DNA from: Schistosoma haematobium
Taxonomy: Eukaryota; Platyhelminthes; Trematoda; Strigeidida; Schistosomatidae
Direction: 5' to 3'
Assembly (NCBI RefSeq): GCF_000699445.3
Contig: NC_067196.1
Span: 83,070,364 to 83,134,363, forward strand
DNA: 64,000 nucleotides
Part shown: piece after piece, positions 1 to 11,929 of the stretch
How positions within the stretch are numbered: the stretch's first letter is position 1
Layout: the number at the start of each line of letters is the position of its first letter
The notes under the pieces: model-generated
The model's input: only the letters and a program-made list of their open reading frames with translations
Databases searched by the model: none
What the model was told of the DNA's origin: nothing
Translations under genes and position numbers: made by a program

Positions 1-4
1 GACT

Positions 5-125
5 GTAACTATTAGATTAAGAATATGTTAAATATGGTAAACCTTACAATGGTATCTAAAAGATCAAATGAAAGCTTATAATAATACAAATACAAATATA
101 TACAATCTAGTTACTTAATAGTTAT
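5..125 (-). repeat. Dispersed AT-rich repeat, copy 1
   Basis: The reverse complement matches 6680-6775, including the shared block TAAGCTTTCATTTGA and flanking similarity. The class is unknown. Pieces around 19.9 and 24.6 kb (TCAAATGAAAGCTTAT) look related. Confidence 0.45.
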
Positions 126-960
126 ATGATAAGAATATTTGTAATAACAGTTCATAAATAACTCTTAACGGTCATTATTTATCTATTCTTCACTAGGATA
201 TAACAGATTATACTAAAGGCTTCTAATAATTCCTATTACCGTTTGTAATTGTTTAGCTACAAGGGATAGATACTAAATCGAAAAACTCATCAGTGATTGT
301 AAATCATATCTTTCTTTACTCGCCTTAATATAACAATCCAATATTGTTCAAATAACTCATCTCTTTCAATTTATTTTTGTAATAAAAATTTAGTACTAAC
401 CGATATGATTGATGAAGATTAAACTTATTAGCCCAGTTACAATTTCATTGGTTTTTGATTGATCTAAAAAAACATTTAACCTTCAAGCATATAAATATAT
501 TAAATGAGTTTTAACTTTTTTTGCTTTATTTTTAGTTGTAGTATATCACAAAAGATATTTTTCCCTCTTCATTAGCCTAACTCCTGATGTTCAGGAAGTC
601 AACACCATCATTCCAGTTGTGTTTTACAAAATGTCATCACTCGATTATGTACTATACATTCTAATAATTCATCCTACATATACATATTTTAACGTTGTCA
701 TTAATCGCTATGAAAGCACTTCAATGAAAAACTATGGTATCCTACAAAATTACTTTGAAATATCTCATTGTGATGTATATCCCGAAATTGATTACATTTC
801 AGTTTGCGACTCATTTCATCGACATGTTTTAATTGCGATGTAACCAAAGAAAAATAAGCAAGAAGGGGATTGATTAGTGGTGAAATGTTTAGAAATCATT
901 CAGTGAATTTTTTTAAGATAACGATAGCTGGATATATAAATTACAGTCCTGACATCAGTG
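126..960. other. AT-rich spacer, no gene seen
   Basis: Only short chance reading frames occur (74 codons at most). No splice-consistent coding segment, RNA gene or recognised repeat was found. Confidence 0.5.
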
Positions 961-977
961 TGTGATTAATTTTATTT

Positions 978-1290
978 TCAGAAAGGTTTTTGTGGAGATT
1001 GTAGTAATTTCAATAGTTGAGATTATGAGTTAATTGAAGCTAGACTACCATGGAAAATCTGGAAGCACTGGACGGCCGTTTCATTTTAGTATGGGACTCC
1101 TTAGTAGTGTGCATCCACAATCCCACCTCACGAGATTCGAACCCAAAACCTATGGGTCTCGCGCACGAAAGCCTAACCTCCAGACCACTGAACCGGCATC
1201 GAACGCTGTTAATGTCTAACTTCAACTAATCCACAAAATTGCACCACCATCCACCATTGTCATCAGTGAGTTACTATCTCATAACAGAAC
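978..1290 (-). mobile_element. tRNA-derived SINE, minus strand, decayed ribozyme
   Basis: Read on the minus strand it contains the tRNA-like B box (GGTTCGAATCTC), the hammerhead-like region, and the tail ending in ATGAGTTAATTGAAGCTAGAC-type sequence at the low-coordinate side. The ribozyme core reads CTAAGGA instead of CTGAGGA and stem II is broken (GTCC against AAAT), so self-cleavage is not expected. Short frames on both strands here are spurious. Confidence 0.85.
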
Positions 1291-1309
1291 CGGTTCCTGC
1301 TTTTTACTA

Positions 1310-1410
1310 GAACAGCAGGAAATACCTGTTTCGCGTTTCTTCTTATTTGGGACTGGTCAGCTGAATGTACCTGCATCCGAGAGTTAATGTTCACCCCGGG
1401 ACTCGAACGT
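1310..1410 (-). mobile_element. Sm-alpha-like SINE fragment, minus strand
   Basis: The minus strand reads CGAGTCCC (B-box end), AGGTACATTCAGCTGACCAG, then CCCAAATAAGAAGAAACGCG, matching the hammerhead region of the schistosome Sm-alpha family. Core position G8 is C (CTGACCA) and stem II is mismatched, so the ribozyme is dead. Confidence 0.75.
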
Positions 1411-1502
1411 CAAAATAATTATGTGTGTTTTAAAACTAAAGTATGTTTTGCAGTTTCGTTTAACTCTGTATTTAGTAACCATGTGAAAATAATTTATATC
1501 AC

Positions 1503-1690
1503 CGTTAGATGTCGGTTCAATTATTTGGCTTTTAAGCGTTCGCGCGCAAGACTGAAGATCCTGGGTTCGAATCTCGTGAGGTAGGATCGTGGATGCTCAC
1601 TGCTGTGGAGTCCCATACTAGGACGAAACGGCCATTCAGTGCTTTCAGGTTTTCCATGGTGGTCTAGCTTCAATTAACACATGATCTCAA
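1503..1690 (+). mobile_element. tRNA-derived SINE, plus strand
   Basis: It shows a weak A-box region, the B box GGGTTCGAATCTC near 1564 and the ribozyme block from about 1600 to 1650. Stem II (GTCC/GGAC) and GAAA are present, but the core reads CTGTGGA (A6 to U) and stem III is weakened (ACGGCCAT). It is probably inactive. Confidence 0.85.
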
Positions 1691-1939
1691 CTATAAGATT
1701 TTAACTTAATGACTCAATAATATGACGTTTATCAAGACCACTATATAGGTTTGTATTTCACCTTACTTGATATTATAAATACTCAATGCTATTATAACCT
1801 AAATAAGGATAAACTAGTCAATTAATATTTTCCAGTTTTAAAAAGTTCCCAACTTGATTTCAGTTTGTAATAAAAATTAATTTTTTTCAAATCTATTAGA
1901 TGAGACATTTTTTCTTTAAAATAAATAAACACGAAAGAT

Positions 1940-3202
1940 CAAATGATGATGTCCTTTGACGTAATGTCATTGTTCACGAATGTCCCACTCAGAGAAACTG
2001 TAGAATATATTTGTGAACAACTTAGAGAACAAGAACTAAAAACGACAATCCCTGTGAAGATCATCAAAGAATTATTACTAAAGTGTACTATGAATGTACA
2101 TTTCAAATTCAATGGTGAAATCTACAGATAAATAGATGGTGTCTCAATGGGTTCACCCCTGGGTCCCATATTGGCTGACATTTTTCTCTCTAAACTAGGA
2201 AACGGCCCACTGGCACAAGAGATCAACAATTTTTCATTTTACTGCTGATATATGGATTATACATTTATCCTTTGTAACAGCCATACGGATTTCATAGAAA
2301 CACTCGAGCGTTTCAATACAGTTCACTCGTCCATAAAATCCACATGGGAGAAGGAAAATGGGGGCTAGAATAACCCTTCTAGATGTTCTACTTACAAGGA
2401 GGAAAGAGAGATCAATAAGAAGAAACATAAACAGGAAAACTGCCTGGACGGGTCAACATACAAACTTTCTTAGTTTTGTTCCTCTGCAATACAAAAAAAC
2501 TTATTAAGACACTGAATCATAGAATCAAGACCATGCTCTCTGGATACGGTTGAAGATGAAACAAAGGCATTATGCACAACCCTGAGGGTGAATGGATATC
2601 CCGAGAAATTTATAAATAAAAACATAGCCAATAAAAGACAGCATAGAGAATGCCTAACTGTAAATAAACAACCTCTGTATATACGCTTACAATTCAGAGG
2701 TGATGTACCTAGTGAAATGCTAAGACTGAAGTTAAGTAGATCAATTCAAAGGACTTTTCATGCAGGTAAACTACAACTAATGTTTTCTACACGTCCAATA
2801 ATCACTCTAAGGTTGAAAGATAAATTACCTAGACTAGCCACTTCTTTCGATATCTATCAATTCAACTGCTCCTGTGGAGCAAGTTATATTGGCAGATGTT
2901 CTAGGAATTTGTACATTCGGACTCGTGAGCACCTCCCCGTGTGGTTAAGCAAAGGTGTAGTCAAAACTGTTAACAGCTCCTTTTTAGCCCATTTATTGCA
3001 GGCAAGACATACAGCCAACATGGAGCAATCTTTCGCAATAATATATCGTGTTAACAGCAATCTACCTAATTCCGTCAGACTGAGAATCTTACAGACGGCT
3101 GAAGCAATTGCTATTCGGATCAAAAAGCCAGAGCTTTGCATCCAAAAGAAATATGTTCAGCCACTCATTTTATCCTTGTCAACTTTGGGGTTAACTAGTT
3201 AA
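1940..3202 (+). pseudogene. Penelope-like element: RT and GIY-YIG nuclease, broken
   Basis: This 5'-truncated Penelope-like retroelement starts within the RT domain at motif A (SFDVMSLFTNVPLRE, near 1955). It continues through GVSMGSPLGPILAD (after an in-frame stop near 2130) to the catalytic box, which reads YMDY instead of YMDD near 2255 after another stop. The C-terminal 204 codons (2588-3202) are open. They hold the linker and a GIY-YIG domain: YQFNCSCGASYIGRCSRNL, then REHLPVWLSKGV and the final IQKKYVQPL block. The stops and the lost second catalytic Asp make it dead. The family is assigned from the RT plus Cys-rich GIY-YIG order, and three other copies occur in this window. Confidence 0.88.
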
Positions 3203-3209
3203 TAATCAA

Positions 3210-3765
3210 CCTTATAATATGGTGACGTAACTTGATTAACGTTCCAAACTTATTATCATCTTTATCATTGTTATTATTATTATCATTACACTTGATAACC
3301 TTTTGAGAAATCTACAAACCATCCACCCTTATCTACTATATCTGACCTAATTCATATTATTCTACAAATTACGTCATTTCTGATTTTTATTCCATTATTC
3401 TCTCTCTCTCTCTCTCAACCCATGTCGACCATATTTATTCTGATCATTATTTATCTCACAATTCCATTTCACTTATAAACTGATTCAAGTCAACAACTTC
3501 ATATTAGCCAACCCCAACATTAACGATCTGAATTGATTTTATATAGCAAACAACTATCCTTAATTCACATATTACAAGTTCCAAATGATTTGCTCTGCCT
3601 TGAATCTAGCTAATGTTATGGATTATTAATTTGGATTTATAATTGTAGAACCTGGTGAGAAATTCATTGAAAAGAATATTCTTCGTTCATATGAATTGTG
3701 TTCTAAATAAATTCTATCCACAGTATAGTGATAATCATAGAAATAAAAAAACAAAGTTAAATATT
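3210..3765. other. Probable Penelope 3' flank, AT-rich; short (TC)n
   Basis: No gene is seen. A (TC)n run lies at about 3402-3417 and TTATTA-rich sequence at 3260-3290. Part may be the 3' UTR of the preceding Penelope copy. Confidence 0.4.
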
Positions 3766-3769
3766 AATA

Positions 3770-3955
3770 TCAGAAGCGTCTAGTTGGTTAAGCGCCTGGC
3801 GCGAGACGGATAGGTCCTGGGTTCGAATCCCGCGAGGCGGGGTCGTGGATGCGCGCCGCTGAGGAGTCTCACAATAGGACGAAACGGCCGTTCAGTGCTT
3901 CCAGGTTTCCCCTGGTGGTCTAACTTTAATTGACTCATGATCTCAACTGTTTAAG
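3770..3955 (+). mobile_element. tRNA-derived SINE with near-intact hammerhead
   Basis: The copy starts at the A-box region (CTAGTTGGTTAAGCGCC) and has a perfect B box (GGTTCGAATCCC). The ribozyme spans about 3852-3897. Core CTGAGGA, GAAA and the stem III palindrome ACGGCCGT are intact. Stem II is GTCT/GGAC with one wobble. Stem I has one mismatch, and the cleavage-site base is U instead of C (GTT), which normally slows cleavage. Confidence 0.88.
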
Positions 3956-4284
3956 TTAAATACATCAAACTTTATCTTGATTAAATTATAACAAAATAAA
4001 ACGATTTGATTGGGATTAGGATAAGTCTTTTGTAAACATTTTGAGATCCGTGTATCTAGTTAAAAAAACTTATATAAGAATATAATAGATTACAATGAAA
4101 GAGTATAAAATCTAAATAAAATATGCTGAAATTATTCTTTATATGTATATTTAATAGTTCAATTGTATACTTACAAGTTCATTAGTAAATAAGGAAATAA
4201 TAAGAATTAGGTCATATAAAAAGAAATCAATCTAAGTAACGTGACAATCAAAATAACAGAAGTAACAAACATTAAAATAAACTT

Positions 4285-4530
4285 GATGTTGTTCATTTGT
4301 ATCTTTCCGTTGTTATTTGGTACTGTAATTGATCAGTCTGTTGTTGGATGGTAGGTATTATAACCCAGTAGTTAAGTGGATAATATGATGACATTTGAAG
4401 TGAACAATATTGGGTTCGAGTCCTAGAGTGAACATCAACTCTGAGATGTAGGTACATCCAAATGACGAGTCCCAAATAGGATGAAACGCACGTTCTGGAT
4501 TCCACTGCTAGCCACCATCTATCTTTGATT
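4285..4530 (+). mobile_element. Sm-alpha-like SINE with mutated hammerhead
   Basis: It carries the family head (GTATCTTTCCGTTG, then ATTGATCAGTCTGTTGTTGG), B box TGGGTTCGAGTCC near 4410 and ribozyme region 4450-4505. Stem II GTCC/GGAT, GAAA and the GTTCTGGATTCCAC arm are recognisable. The core reads ATGACGA preceded by CCAA, so the conserved C3 is lost. The layout (tRNA-like promoter plus hammerhead) is that of the published Sm-alpha family. Confidence 0.85.
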
Positions 4531-5066
4531 AAAATAAAGTATATAAAATTTCTTCGGTGAATGAGCCAGTATAAATGATATTATTTACCAGTAACCGTTT
4601 TGATAGCATGAATCATCATTTATAATTTATTGACTGATTATTGATGTCATGTTTTTTCAACCTCAGAGTGAATCGAATTCTATTCATTAAGACGTAATGG
4701 GATTACATTGGTGTGACTTGTCATCATTATGTGACAATTTTAATGTTACATATTGTAAGGTAACTTATGGAAAGTCTTAGATTTAGGATTTTCCAGTTGT
4801 TAGTATTTATAAAAAAGATAATACTGAGATTTTGAGAGAACAGATGTCTTTCCAAATGTAGTAGTGATGTCAGAAATATTATCACTGAATTCTTGGTCTC
4901 GACTTGGGTCTCATGTAACTGTAATGCCCATATTGGCTAGTCATTTAAAGTCTAGTTTATATGCTTATCAAATCATACCGATCATGTGAACTCCGGTAGC
5001 AGATTCATCTTATTGATAAGTATTAATCACAAATAGTTCTTACTATTTCTGCTAATTGTCTTTAAT

Positions 5067-5400
5067 ATCAGAAGGGGTTTTGTGGAGATTTTAGAAATTT
5101 CACCGATTGAAATCATGAGTCAATTAAAGCTAGACCACCATGGAAAACCTGGAAGCACTGGACGGCTGTTTCGTCCTAGTATGGGACTCCCCGACAGTGG
5201 GCATCCACGATCCTGCACCCCGCGAGATTCGAATCCGGTACCCCTTCTGATAATAATCATCTGCTTACTAGTGATTGACTTCAAGAGATACTCTTGGAGT
5301 TCTAGTGAGAAGCCGTTACCAGTGGAGTTCAACCAGCTCTACTGTGAGATATCAACTCACTGAAGACAATGGTGTACGGTGGGGCAACTTTGTAAATTGT
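5067..5400 (-). mobile_element. tRNA-derived SINE, minus, rearranged
   Basis: It begins with the SINE terminus TCAGAAGGGGTTTTGTGG, runs through the tail and ribozyme block, then breaks after the B box (about 5237) and joins a second SINE segment (CCCCTTCTGATAATAATCAT to the conserved 5' leader, 5240-5400). The tRNA A-box half is missing. The ribozyme core is TCGGGGA, so it is inactive. It looks like a junction between two copies or an internal deletion. Confidence 0.8.
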
Positions 5401-5404
5401 CTTT

Positions 5405-6145
5405 AAGTACATAACATCGAACATGAAATTATGTTATTAAATACTTATTATAATTAAGAAAAATTTCCCTAACATTATTAACATTCTATTTAGTAACAAA
5501 CAGTTTAGCAGGTAATTTTAATAACAACAGGTTTTAAAGTTTCTACATTTTGAAGAGCTATTGATTTCTTAAACATTGTAGAGTACAATACATAGTTACG
5601 ACTACTCACTAATGATGATTATTTAATCTTTAAACTATACTGATGACTTAGATTACTGATAGGTGTATCTACATATCATGAATTAATGAAATAATTCAAT
5701 TTTCAGGAAAATAAGGTGTCTAGTGATAATCCTTCTCATATGGGTATCAAAGGAGTCACATTTATCTTTATTGAGATCATCGGAACCAGGATCACGTTAT
5801 TACTATTTATGCTATCACCTTCTCACACCAAATTGTTTCGTGAATCGAAAACGTTAAACCTTACTTATTTTATTTCTTTGCTTGCCAATATTCATTTAAG
5901 ACCACCCATTCTTTTTAATAAACTATTACACCATCGACATTTCAAGGTCATGTGGAGAATATTGACCAAATTATGTTTATTCATCTGGTTGTATTTAGTC
6001 GAAACGGTAAAAGTCTTTCAACAAGAGTGATTGCTGTCTAATTTCGCATAAATTGCTACTATTAAAGGGTTGGTGTGTTATCACTTATTTGACGTTGAAT
6101 GATTACATTTGCACTATAAAAATGACTTTTCACTTACCTGCTTAA
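5405..6145. other. AT-rich spacer, no gene seen
   Basis: The longest open frame (104 codons at 5716-6030) has no recognisable motif and no splice context. It is treated as chance. Confidence 0.4.
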
Positions 6146-6149
6146 TGGG

Positions 6150-6470
6150 GTGAAGTTTAAATTCACTTGGTGCTGTTTGCTCGTATCTTCCCATTGTTTA
6201 AAGCAATTAGTCCCTTTGATGTTGTTGTTTAGGACTGCAATTGATCAGTCTGTTGTTGGTATATGCACATCCTGTGCGGACTGCCTCAATATTGCCTTAA
6301 GTCACAAGCTTTATAGGCAAAGATGGATGGTGGCTAGAGGTGGAACATCAACTCTGGGATGTAGGTACTTCCAGCTGACGAGGACAAAAGAGGACAAAAC
6401 GCGCGTTCTGGATTTCACTGCTAGCTACTATCCGTCTTTGCCGATAAGAAGGATTATTTAGTCTTATACA
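6150..6470 (+). mobile_element. Sm-alpha-like SINE, near full length
   Basis: The head TTAAATTCACTTGGTGCTG and the block GGACTGCAATTGATCAGTCT match the copies at 4285 and 21040. The ribozyme region is 6362-6420. Core CTGACGA is intact, but stem II is GGAC/GGAC (not complementary) and G12 of GAAA is lost (CAAAAC), so it is inactive. Confidence 0.82.
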
Positions 6471-6679
6471 ACTTGAAAACTAGATTGAAATAATAAGAGA
6501 ATTGAATGTTGTAAGTGGAAAAAAATATTCTATGTAGTTACTTGTTATAATTCAATAAGGATAGCTGTTACTCGATGAAAGTTAGAAAGAAGGATTGTTG
6601 TTATATCTGGAATAGAATAAATGAATGATAACCGATAGTAATTATTTGTGGACTAATTCTATACATATATTCTTATTGT

Positions 6680-6775
6680 ATAACTGTTAAGAAACTAAAC
6701 TACATATATTTATGTTCTTGTCATTGTAAGCTTTCATTTGACCTATTGGTTACCGTTACATGATTTACTATTCTC
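6680..6775 (+). repeat. Dispersed AT-rich repeat, copy 2
   Basis: It pairs with the inverted copy at 5-125 (see that entry). The rest of 6480-7685 shows no gene. Confidence 0.45.
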
Positions 6776-7704
6776 AAGTTATTCTCAATCTATTAGTCAC
6801 AGTTTCTCACAATCACAGTCACTTTTTGGCTTGATCTTGTACAATGGTATGATGTGATCTGATGTGCTTGTATATAAACCAAATATGTTTGAAATAGATG
6901 ATTCGATATAAAGTAGGCTGATATTTGAGTTCTGGACTGAATCGGTTGGGTTAGGTGAAAAGATGTTATCTCAAGGGCCAATAAGATCTCTAAATTACTC
7001 GTACTGGTTTATGCGTCAATGGTTCGGTCAATACGTCATTGTTCTTTAAATGGTAGTATCGTTATGTTATATTTTGATAGGGCACAAAGATACAATTTAC
7101 GACAACTGTAAATGAAGATTTTAATATAAACCTGCAATAAATCCACAACTGATCAAACACCTTAAAAAACAATACTCTTAGTTATAGACCGTTTAGTTAT
7201 ATGATCAATAAACAGCTTTGAATAAACTGAACTGGGTGAGCAGTACATAAAATGAATTATAATCAAACAATTCACGTATGTATAAAATTTACAGTATCAA
7301 TATGTTAAACTTATTTATCTAACGAATGTAACCGATTACATGTGGTGTTTGAATGAACTAATGATTCCTTTGTACTTGTTGAATGCTTGATTTCAAATTC
7401 TAAATACAGTACATTCGTTTGTGGTTATCTAGTACTTCTTGATCCTATTACGTTATTTCTGGGATTCTTAGTTCATGCTATAATTCATATACTCATTACT
7501 CTCACATTACACCAAAGCTGACATAATAGTTTTAATGATGTTGTGAAATATACTTAGCATCATAACATAATTTATCTTACACCTGATAGGGAATGGTGAT
7601 AAACGTCAATAATACTGTTTTTCTATAGCTGTACTATTTAGAAAATACTAATTAATTTGAACAGGATTCATACAATCGTAACCGGCTTGTTACTTATTAC
7701 TTAC

Positions 7705-10701
7705 TTACTTACGCCTGTTACTCCCAATGGAGCATAGGCCGCTGACCAGCATTCTCCAACCCACTCTCTCCTGGGCCTTCTTTTCTAGTTCCATCCAATT
7801 CTTGTTCATTTTTCTTATGTCTATTTCCATTTCCCGGCGTAATGTGTTCTTTGGTCTTCCTCTTTTCCTCTGGCCTTGAGGATTCCATGTGAGGACTCGT
7901 CTTGTGACACAGTTCAGTGCTTTCCTCAATGTGTGTCCTATCCACTTCCAGCGCCTCTTCCTAGTTTCTTCCTCCGCTGAAATCTGGTTTGTTCTCTCCC
8001 ACAGTACGTTGTTGCTAATAGTGTCCGGCCAACGGATCCGAAGTATTTTGCGCAGACAACTGTTAATAAACACCTGTATTTTCTGGATGATGGCTTTCGT
8101 AGTTCTCCAGGTTTCCGCTCCATACAGTAGAACTGTCTTGACTCTTGTATTGAAAATCCTGACCTTGGTGTTGGTTGACTGTTGCTTTGAGTTCCAGATG
8201 TTCCTCAATTGTAAATATACTGCTCTTGCTTTGCCGATCCGCGCCTTCACATCTGCATCAGATCCACCCTGTTCATCAATGATGCTGCCCAAATACGTAA
8301 AGGTTTTTACATATTCCAAATCTTCTCCGTCAATTGTGATTGGATTGGTGCATTCTGTGTTGTATCGGAGAATCCTGCTTTTCCCTTTGTGTATATTGAG
8401 ACCTATTGCTGCTGAGGCTGCTGCCACACCGTTCGTCTTCTCCTGCATTTGTTGTTGCGTTTGGGATAGAAGGGCCAGATCATTTGCGAAGTCTAGATCG
8501 TCAAACTGCATTCTAGATGTCCATTGTATCCCGTGCTTCCCTTCAGACGTTGACGTCTTCATGATCCAGTCGATCACCAGGAGAAAGAGAAAGGGTAAGA
8601 GTATGCAACCTTGCCTAACACCGGTCTTCACTTCGAACGACTTTGTCAACTGTCCTCCATGCACAATTTTGCAGTGTAATCCATCATATGAGTTCTGTAT
8701 GATATTGACTATCTTCTGAGGCACGCCGTAGTGTCGAAGAAGTTTCCATAGTGTTGTTCTGTCCACGCTATCAAATGCCTTTTCGTAGTCAATGAAGTTG
8801 ATGTAGAGTGATGAATTCCATTCAATTGGTTGGTCCACAATGATCCGTAGAGTTGCGATTTGGTCTGTACACGATCCATCCTTACGGAATCCTGCCTGTT
8901 GGTCACGAAGTTGGACGTCCACAGAGTCCTTCATCCTGTTTAAGAATACCCTGTTGAAGACTTTTCCTGGTATTGAGAGAAGAGTGATGCCCCTGTAGTT
9001 ATCACAGTTGCTGAGATCGCCTTTCTTCAATATTTTGATCAAAAGTCCTTCTTTCCAGTCTTTTGGTACTTGTTCCTCATCCCAAATCTTATTGAAGAGA
9101 ATGTGGAGTATCCTTGCAGTTGCCGCTACGTCTGCTTTCAGTGCCTCTGCTGGAATGTTGTCCGGTCCTGCTGCTTTGCCACTCTTGATTCGTCTGATGG
9201 CCATGCTGATTTCTTCAATTGTTGGTGGGCCAACATTGATTGGGAGGTCCGTGGGTGCTGCTTCGATGTTGGGTGGGTTCAGTGGAGCTGGTCGATTCAA
9301 GAGTTCTTCGAAGTGTTCTACCCACCTGTTTTATTGCTCTTCAATGTTGGTGATTACCTCGCCTTCCTTGCTTTTGACTGGTCGTTCTGGTTTGCGGCGA
9401 TTTCCAGAGAGTTTCTTTGTCGTGTCATACAGTTGTCTCATGTTTCCTTCTCTTGCAGCCTTTTCCGCCGTCGTTGCTAAATCTTCCACATATTTACGTT
9501 TGTCGGTTCTGATGCTCCTCTTCACCTGTTTGTTTACTTCTCTGTATTCAGCTTGTGCCTTGGCTTTTTCTGCTCTTGTTCGACTGGTATTGATTGCTGC
9601 CTTCTTGTTCCTTCTTTCTTGAATCTTATCCAGTGTATCAACAGTGATCCATTCCTTGTGATGGTGCTTCTTGTGACCCAGGACCTCATGACATGTTGAA
9701 GTGATTGCCTCTTTGATCCCCTTCCAGTTGCTCTCCACAGTAGTTCCTTCTCCATTGAGTAGATCATGAAAGGCCTGAAACTTATTGCTGAGGACTATCT
9801 GGAATTCGTTGAGTTTGTCAGTGTCCTGAAGAAAAGCTGTATTGAACATTGTCCAGTGCTTCTTGAGTTTCAATTTCACCTTGGCGATCAGCAATTGATG
9901 GTCTGATGCTATATGTGCTCCTCTCTTGGTTCTCACGTCTTCTATCGTCCTCCTGAACTTTTTGTTGATGCAGATATGGTCGATTTGGTTTTGTGTAGAG
10001 TGATCCTGTGAAGTCCATGTGGTTTTGTGTATGCGTTTATGTGGGAATATGGTGCCGCCTATGACCAGCTTACTGAAGGCACATAGATTTGCAAATCTCT
10101 CACCATTTTCGTTCCTTTCTCCCAGTCAGTCCATGTCGTCCCATGATGTCTTCATATCCAGTGTTGTCCGTTCCAACCTTGGCATTGAAATCTCCCATCA
10201 GAATGGTCAGATCCTTTGTTGGGCACTTCTCGACGATTGACTGCACCCTAGGGTGCAGTAGAATTGATCTTTAGCGTCTTCATTGTAGTCGTTGGTAGGA
10301 GCATAGCATTGGATGATATTCATTGAAATGCCTTCTTTCTTTGTTTTGAAGGAGGCTTTGATGATCCTTGGTCCATGAGATTCCCATCCTATAAGTGCTC
10401 TTTGTGCTTGTTTGGACAGCATCAATGCAACTCCTTGTGTATGTGGTGCATTTTCTTCTTCATGGCCGGAGTATAACAGGAGCTCTCCTGTAGTTAGTCG
10501 TTGTTGTCCAACTTGTGTCCAATGTGTTTCACTGATCCCAAGCACCTCTAGGTTGCATCTTCTCATTTCTGCAGCAATTTGGAAGGCTCTCCCGGTGTCC
10601 CACATTGTACGAACATTCCATGTACCTAAATAGATGGTTGCTCTGGTTGTCAGAAGGGGAAACCGGTTCCGTGACTTCCGTAGGAATTCGGCTTTCATCA
10701 T
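7705..10701 (-). pseudogene. RTE endonuclease-reverse transcriptase, three lesions
   Basis: The APE endonuclease (10701 downward) shows GTWNVRTM, ISETHWTQ and QCYAPTND. MGDFNAKVG follows after a frameshift at the palindrome 10241-10258, and a second frameshift is caused by a 4-bp AGTC duplication at 10124-10131. These changes (about +5 and +4) together restore frame. SDHQLLIAK ends the nuclease. An in-frame TAA at 9331-9333 separates 9936-9334 from the RT (9300-7705, 531 codons). The RT has [30 protein letters not shown], and FANDLALLS where FADDLALLS is expected (Asn codon 8482-8484). The C-terminal region ([20 protein letters not shown]) is complete. It is expected to be inactive; the RT part is unusually well preserved. 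Confidence 0.9.
10241..10258. repeat. Perfect 18-bp palindrome at a frameshift
   Basis: CTGCACCCTAGGGTGCAG is its own reverse complement. It lies in the endonuclease region of the RTE element exactly where the frame changes, between KDQFY and LQSIVEKC-type sequence. Confidence 0.85.
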
Positions 10702-11144
10702 GAGGCGTCATAGTTCTTCTAAATGAAGACCTTCTGACTCCCAGGGCAGAGTTTAAAAGGTTTGAATAATTCTTTTTTGGTTGGCGTTTTTTTAGCGAGT
10801 TAGTTTTCTACGGGATGGGGTCGCTAACCCCATGCCTAACCTTCCTCTTTTATCCGGGCTTGGGACTGGCAGTAGCCCCCGAAGGGACTCCAGGCGGAGT
10901 TACGTGAGATAAAAAACACTATTTAAAGTAGACACTGATGATGTATTGTTCATTATGGTGATCATGTTATCCTGTTGAAGGAGTGCAATATCAGCAAAAG
11001 GTATCCACCTGATCTAAATAGTCCTTTTTTATTGCAAAATAAACACTATGAAAAGTAAAAAAACTATAACCGTTTTGAAAAAAAAAACTTTGTCAATCTG
11101 GAAATATTTGTTAGACATGAATAATAAGTCATTATGAAGTATAT

Positions 11145-11439
11145 TGTTGTGCCGAAAAAAGAAAGCACTGATCACTTGTACTCGGGACGAGGGACCTCTG
11201 CAATTCCCACGATGCGAAGTAAGAACACAAGACTGGCATAAGTGAAGATTTATTAGCCCAAACACTATGACAAACGACGAATCAAAGTAGTCTAAAATAC
11301 ACTGGTTTATATACTGATTGTACACCCATTTCGATTAATAATTAAGATTAAATCACATACTCAGTTATAACGACTCACTGAGCATAGTTCATGTCAACTG
11401 AAGACAAGAATATCTTATATTATACAGAAGAAAATATCA
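11145..11439 (-). mobile_element. Solo LTR, family 1, minus strand
   Basis: On the minus strand it starts TGATATTTTCTTCTGTATAA and ends TTCGGCACAACA (TG...CA). It contains a TATA-like TATATAAACC and an AATAAA signal 3' of it (GGGCTAATAAATCTTC), the order expected in an LTR. It pairs with 14595-14904. No internal retrotransposon sequence is next to it and no clear target duplication was seen. The length is close to that of the Boudicca-type gypsy LTRs of schistosomes, but family identity is not proven. Confidence 0.7.
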
Positions 11440-11929
11440 CCGTCGTCAAATGTGAAAAATAACAACACTTCTATTCCAACTATAAATTAAACAATAACAT
11501 AGCAGTGTTATTTTTTCTCCATTAAAGAAATATAGAAACTTGACAAATGTTATTGAATTGGAAATGCAGTATAATTTTGAACTGATTTAAACAACTGTTC
11601 GGGATTCGTGAGAGAATACAGTTCTCCGTATTCTTCGGAAGTAAATGGATTTCATATTTTCACTTTCGTTTGTAAATGTGTATTGTTTGAACGTATATTC
11701 TGGAATACATAAAACTTCTTTTCAATAAAATGCTTTTTTAAAGAAAAGTAAAGACCAGTGACATACTACTAGTCTTTGTTACATTGATCTAACATCCTCT
11801 TCAACAAACTGTTTCTTTCTTACTGTTAACAAAATACAACTTTCTGGGCCTCATTAAAAGTATATAAAATTATCTATGTGCTATGTTCGAAGAGATTATG
11901 ATTTCAACTAATCTGAGAACGGAACAAAA
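11440..11929. other. AT-rich spacer, no gene seen
   Basis: No coding, RNA or repeat signal recognised. Confidence 0.4.

Larger units (their letters stand above)
7690..10920 (-). mobile_element. RTE-clade (SR2-like) LINE, near full length
   Basis: The 3' end is at the low-coordinate side, a short (TAAG)n tail (7690-7712 on the minus strand), as in RTE elements. The 5' UTR lies at about 10702-10920 (CTGCCAGTCCCAAGCCCGG and GGGTTAGCGACCCCATCC on the minus strand). Between them is one frame for an APE endonuclease plus reverse transcriptase. At about 3.2 kb it is close to the usual length of the clade. The same 3' end recurs at 25974-26025, 38050-38435 and 38805-40200, so this is a repeated family here. 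No clear target duplication was identified. Confidence 0.9.

Noticed and set aside
3770..3850. Possible functional tRNA gene
   Set aside because: A and B boxes are present, but no cloverleaf acceptor and T/D/anticodon arms form; this is the tRNA-derived head of a SINE.
5082..5363. 93-codon frame EISPIEIMSQLKLDHHGKPG-like, recurring in several places
   Set aside because: Repeated translation of SINE tails on the antisense side; not a protein family.
7889..8719. 276-codon plus-strand frame
   Set aside because: Shadow of the well-supported minus-strand RTE reverse transcriptase.
8709..9622. Plus-strand frames over the RTE element
   Set aside because: Antisense shadows with no motif of their own.
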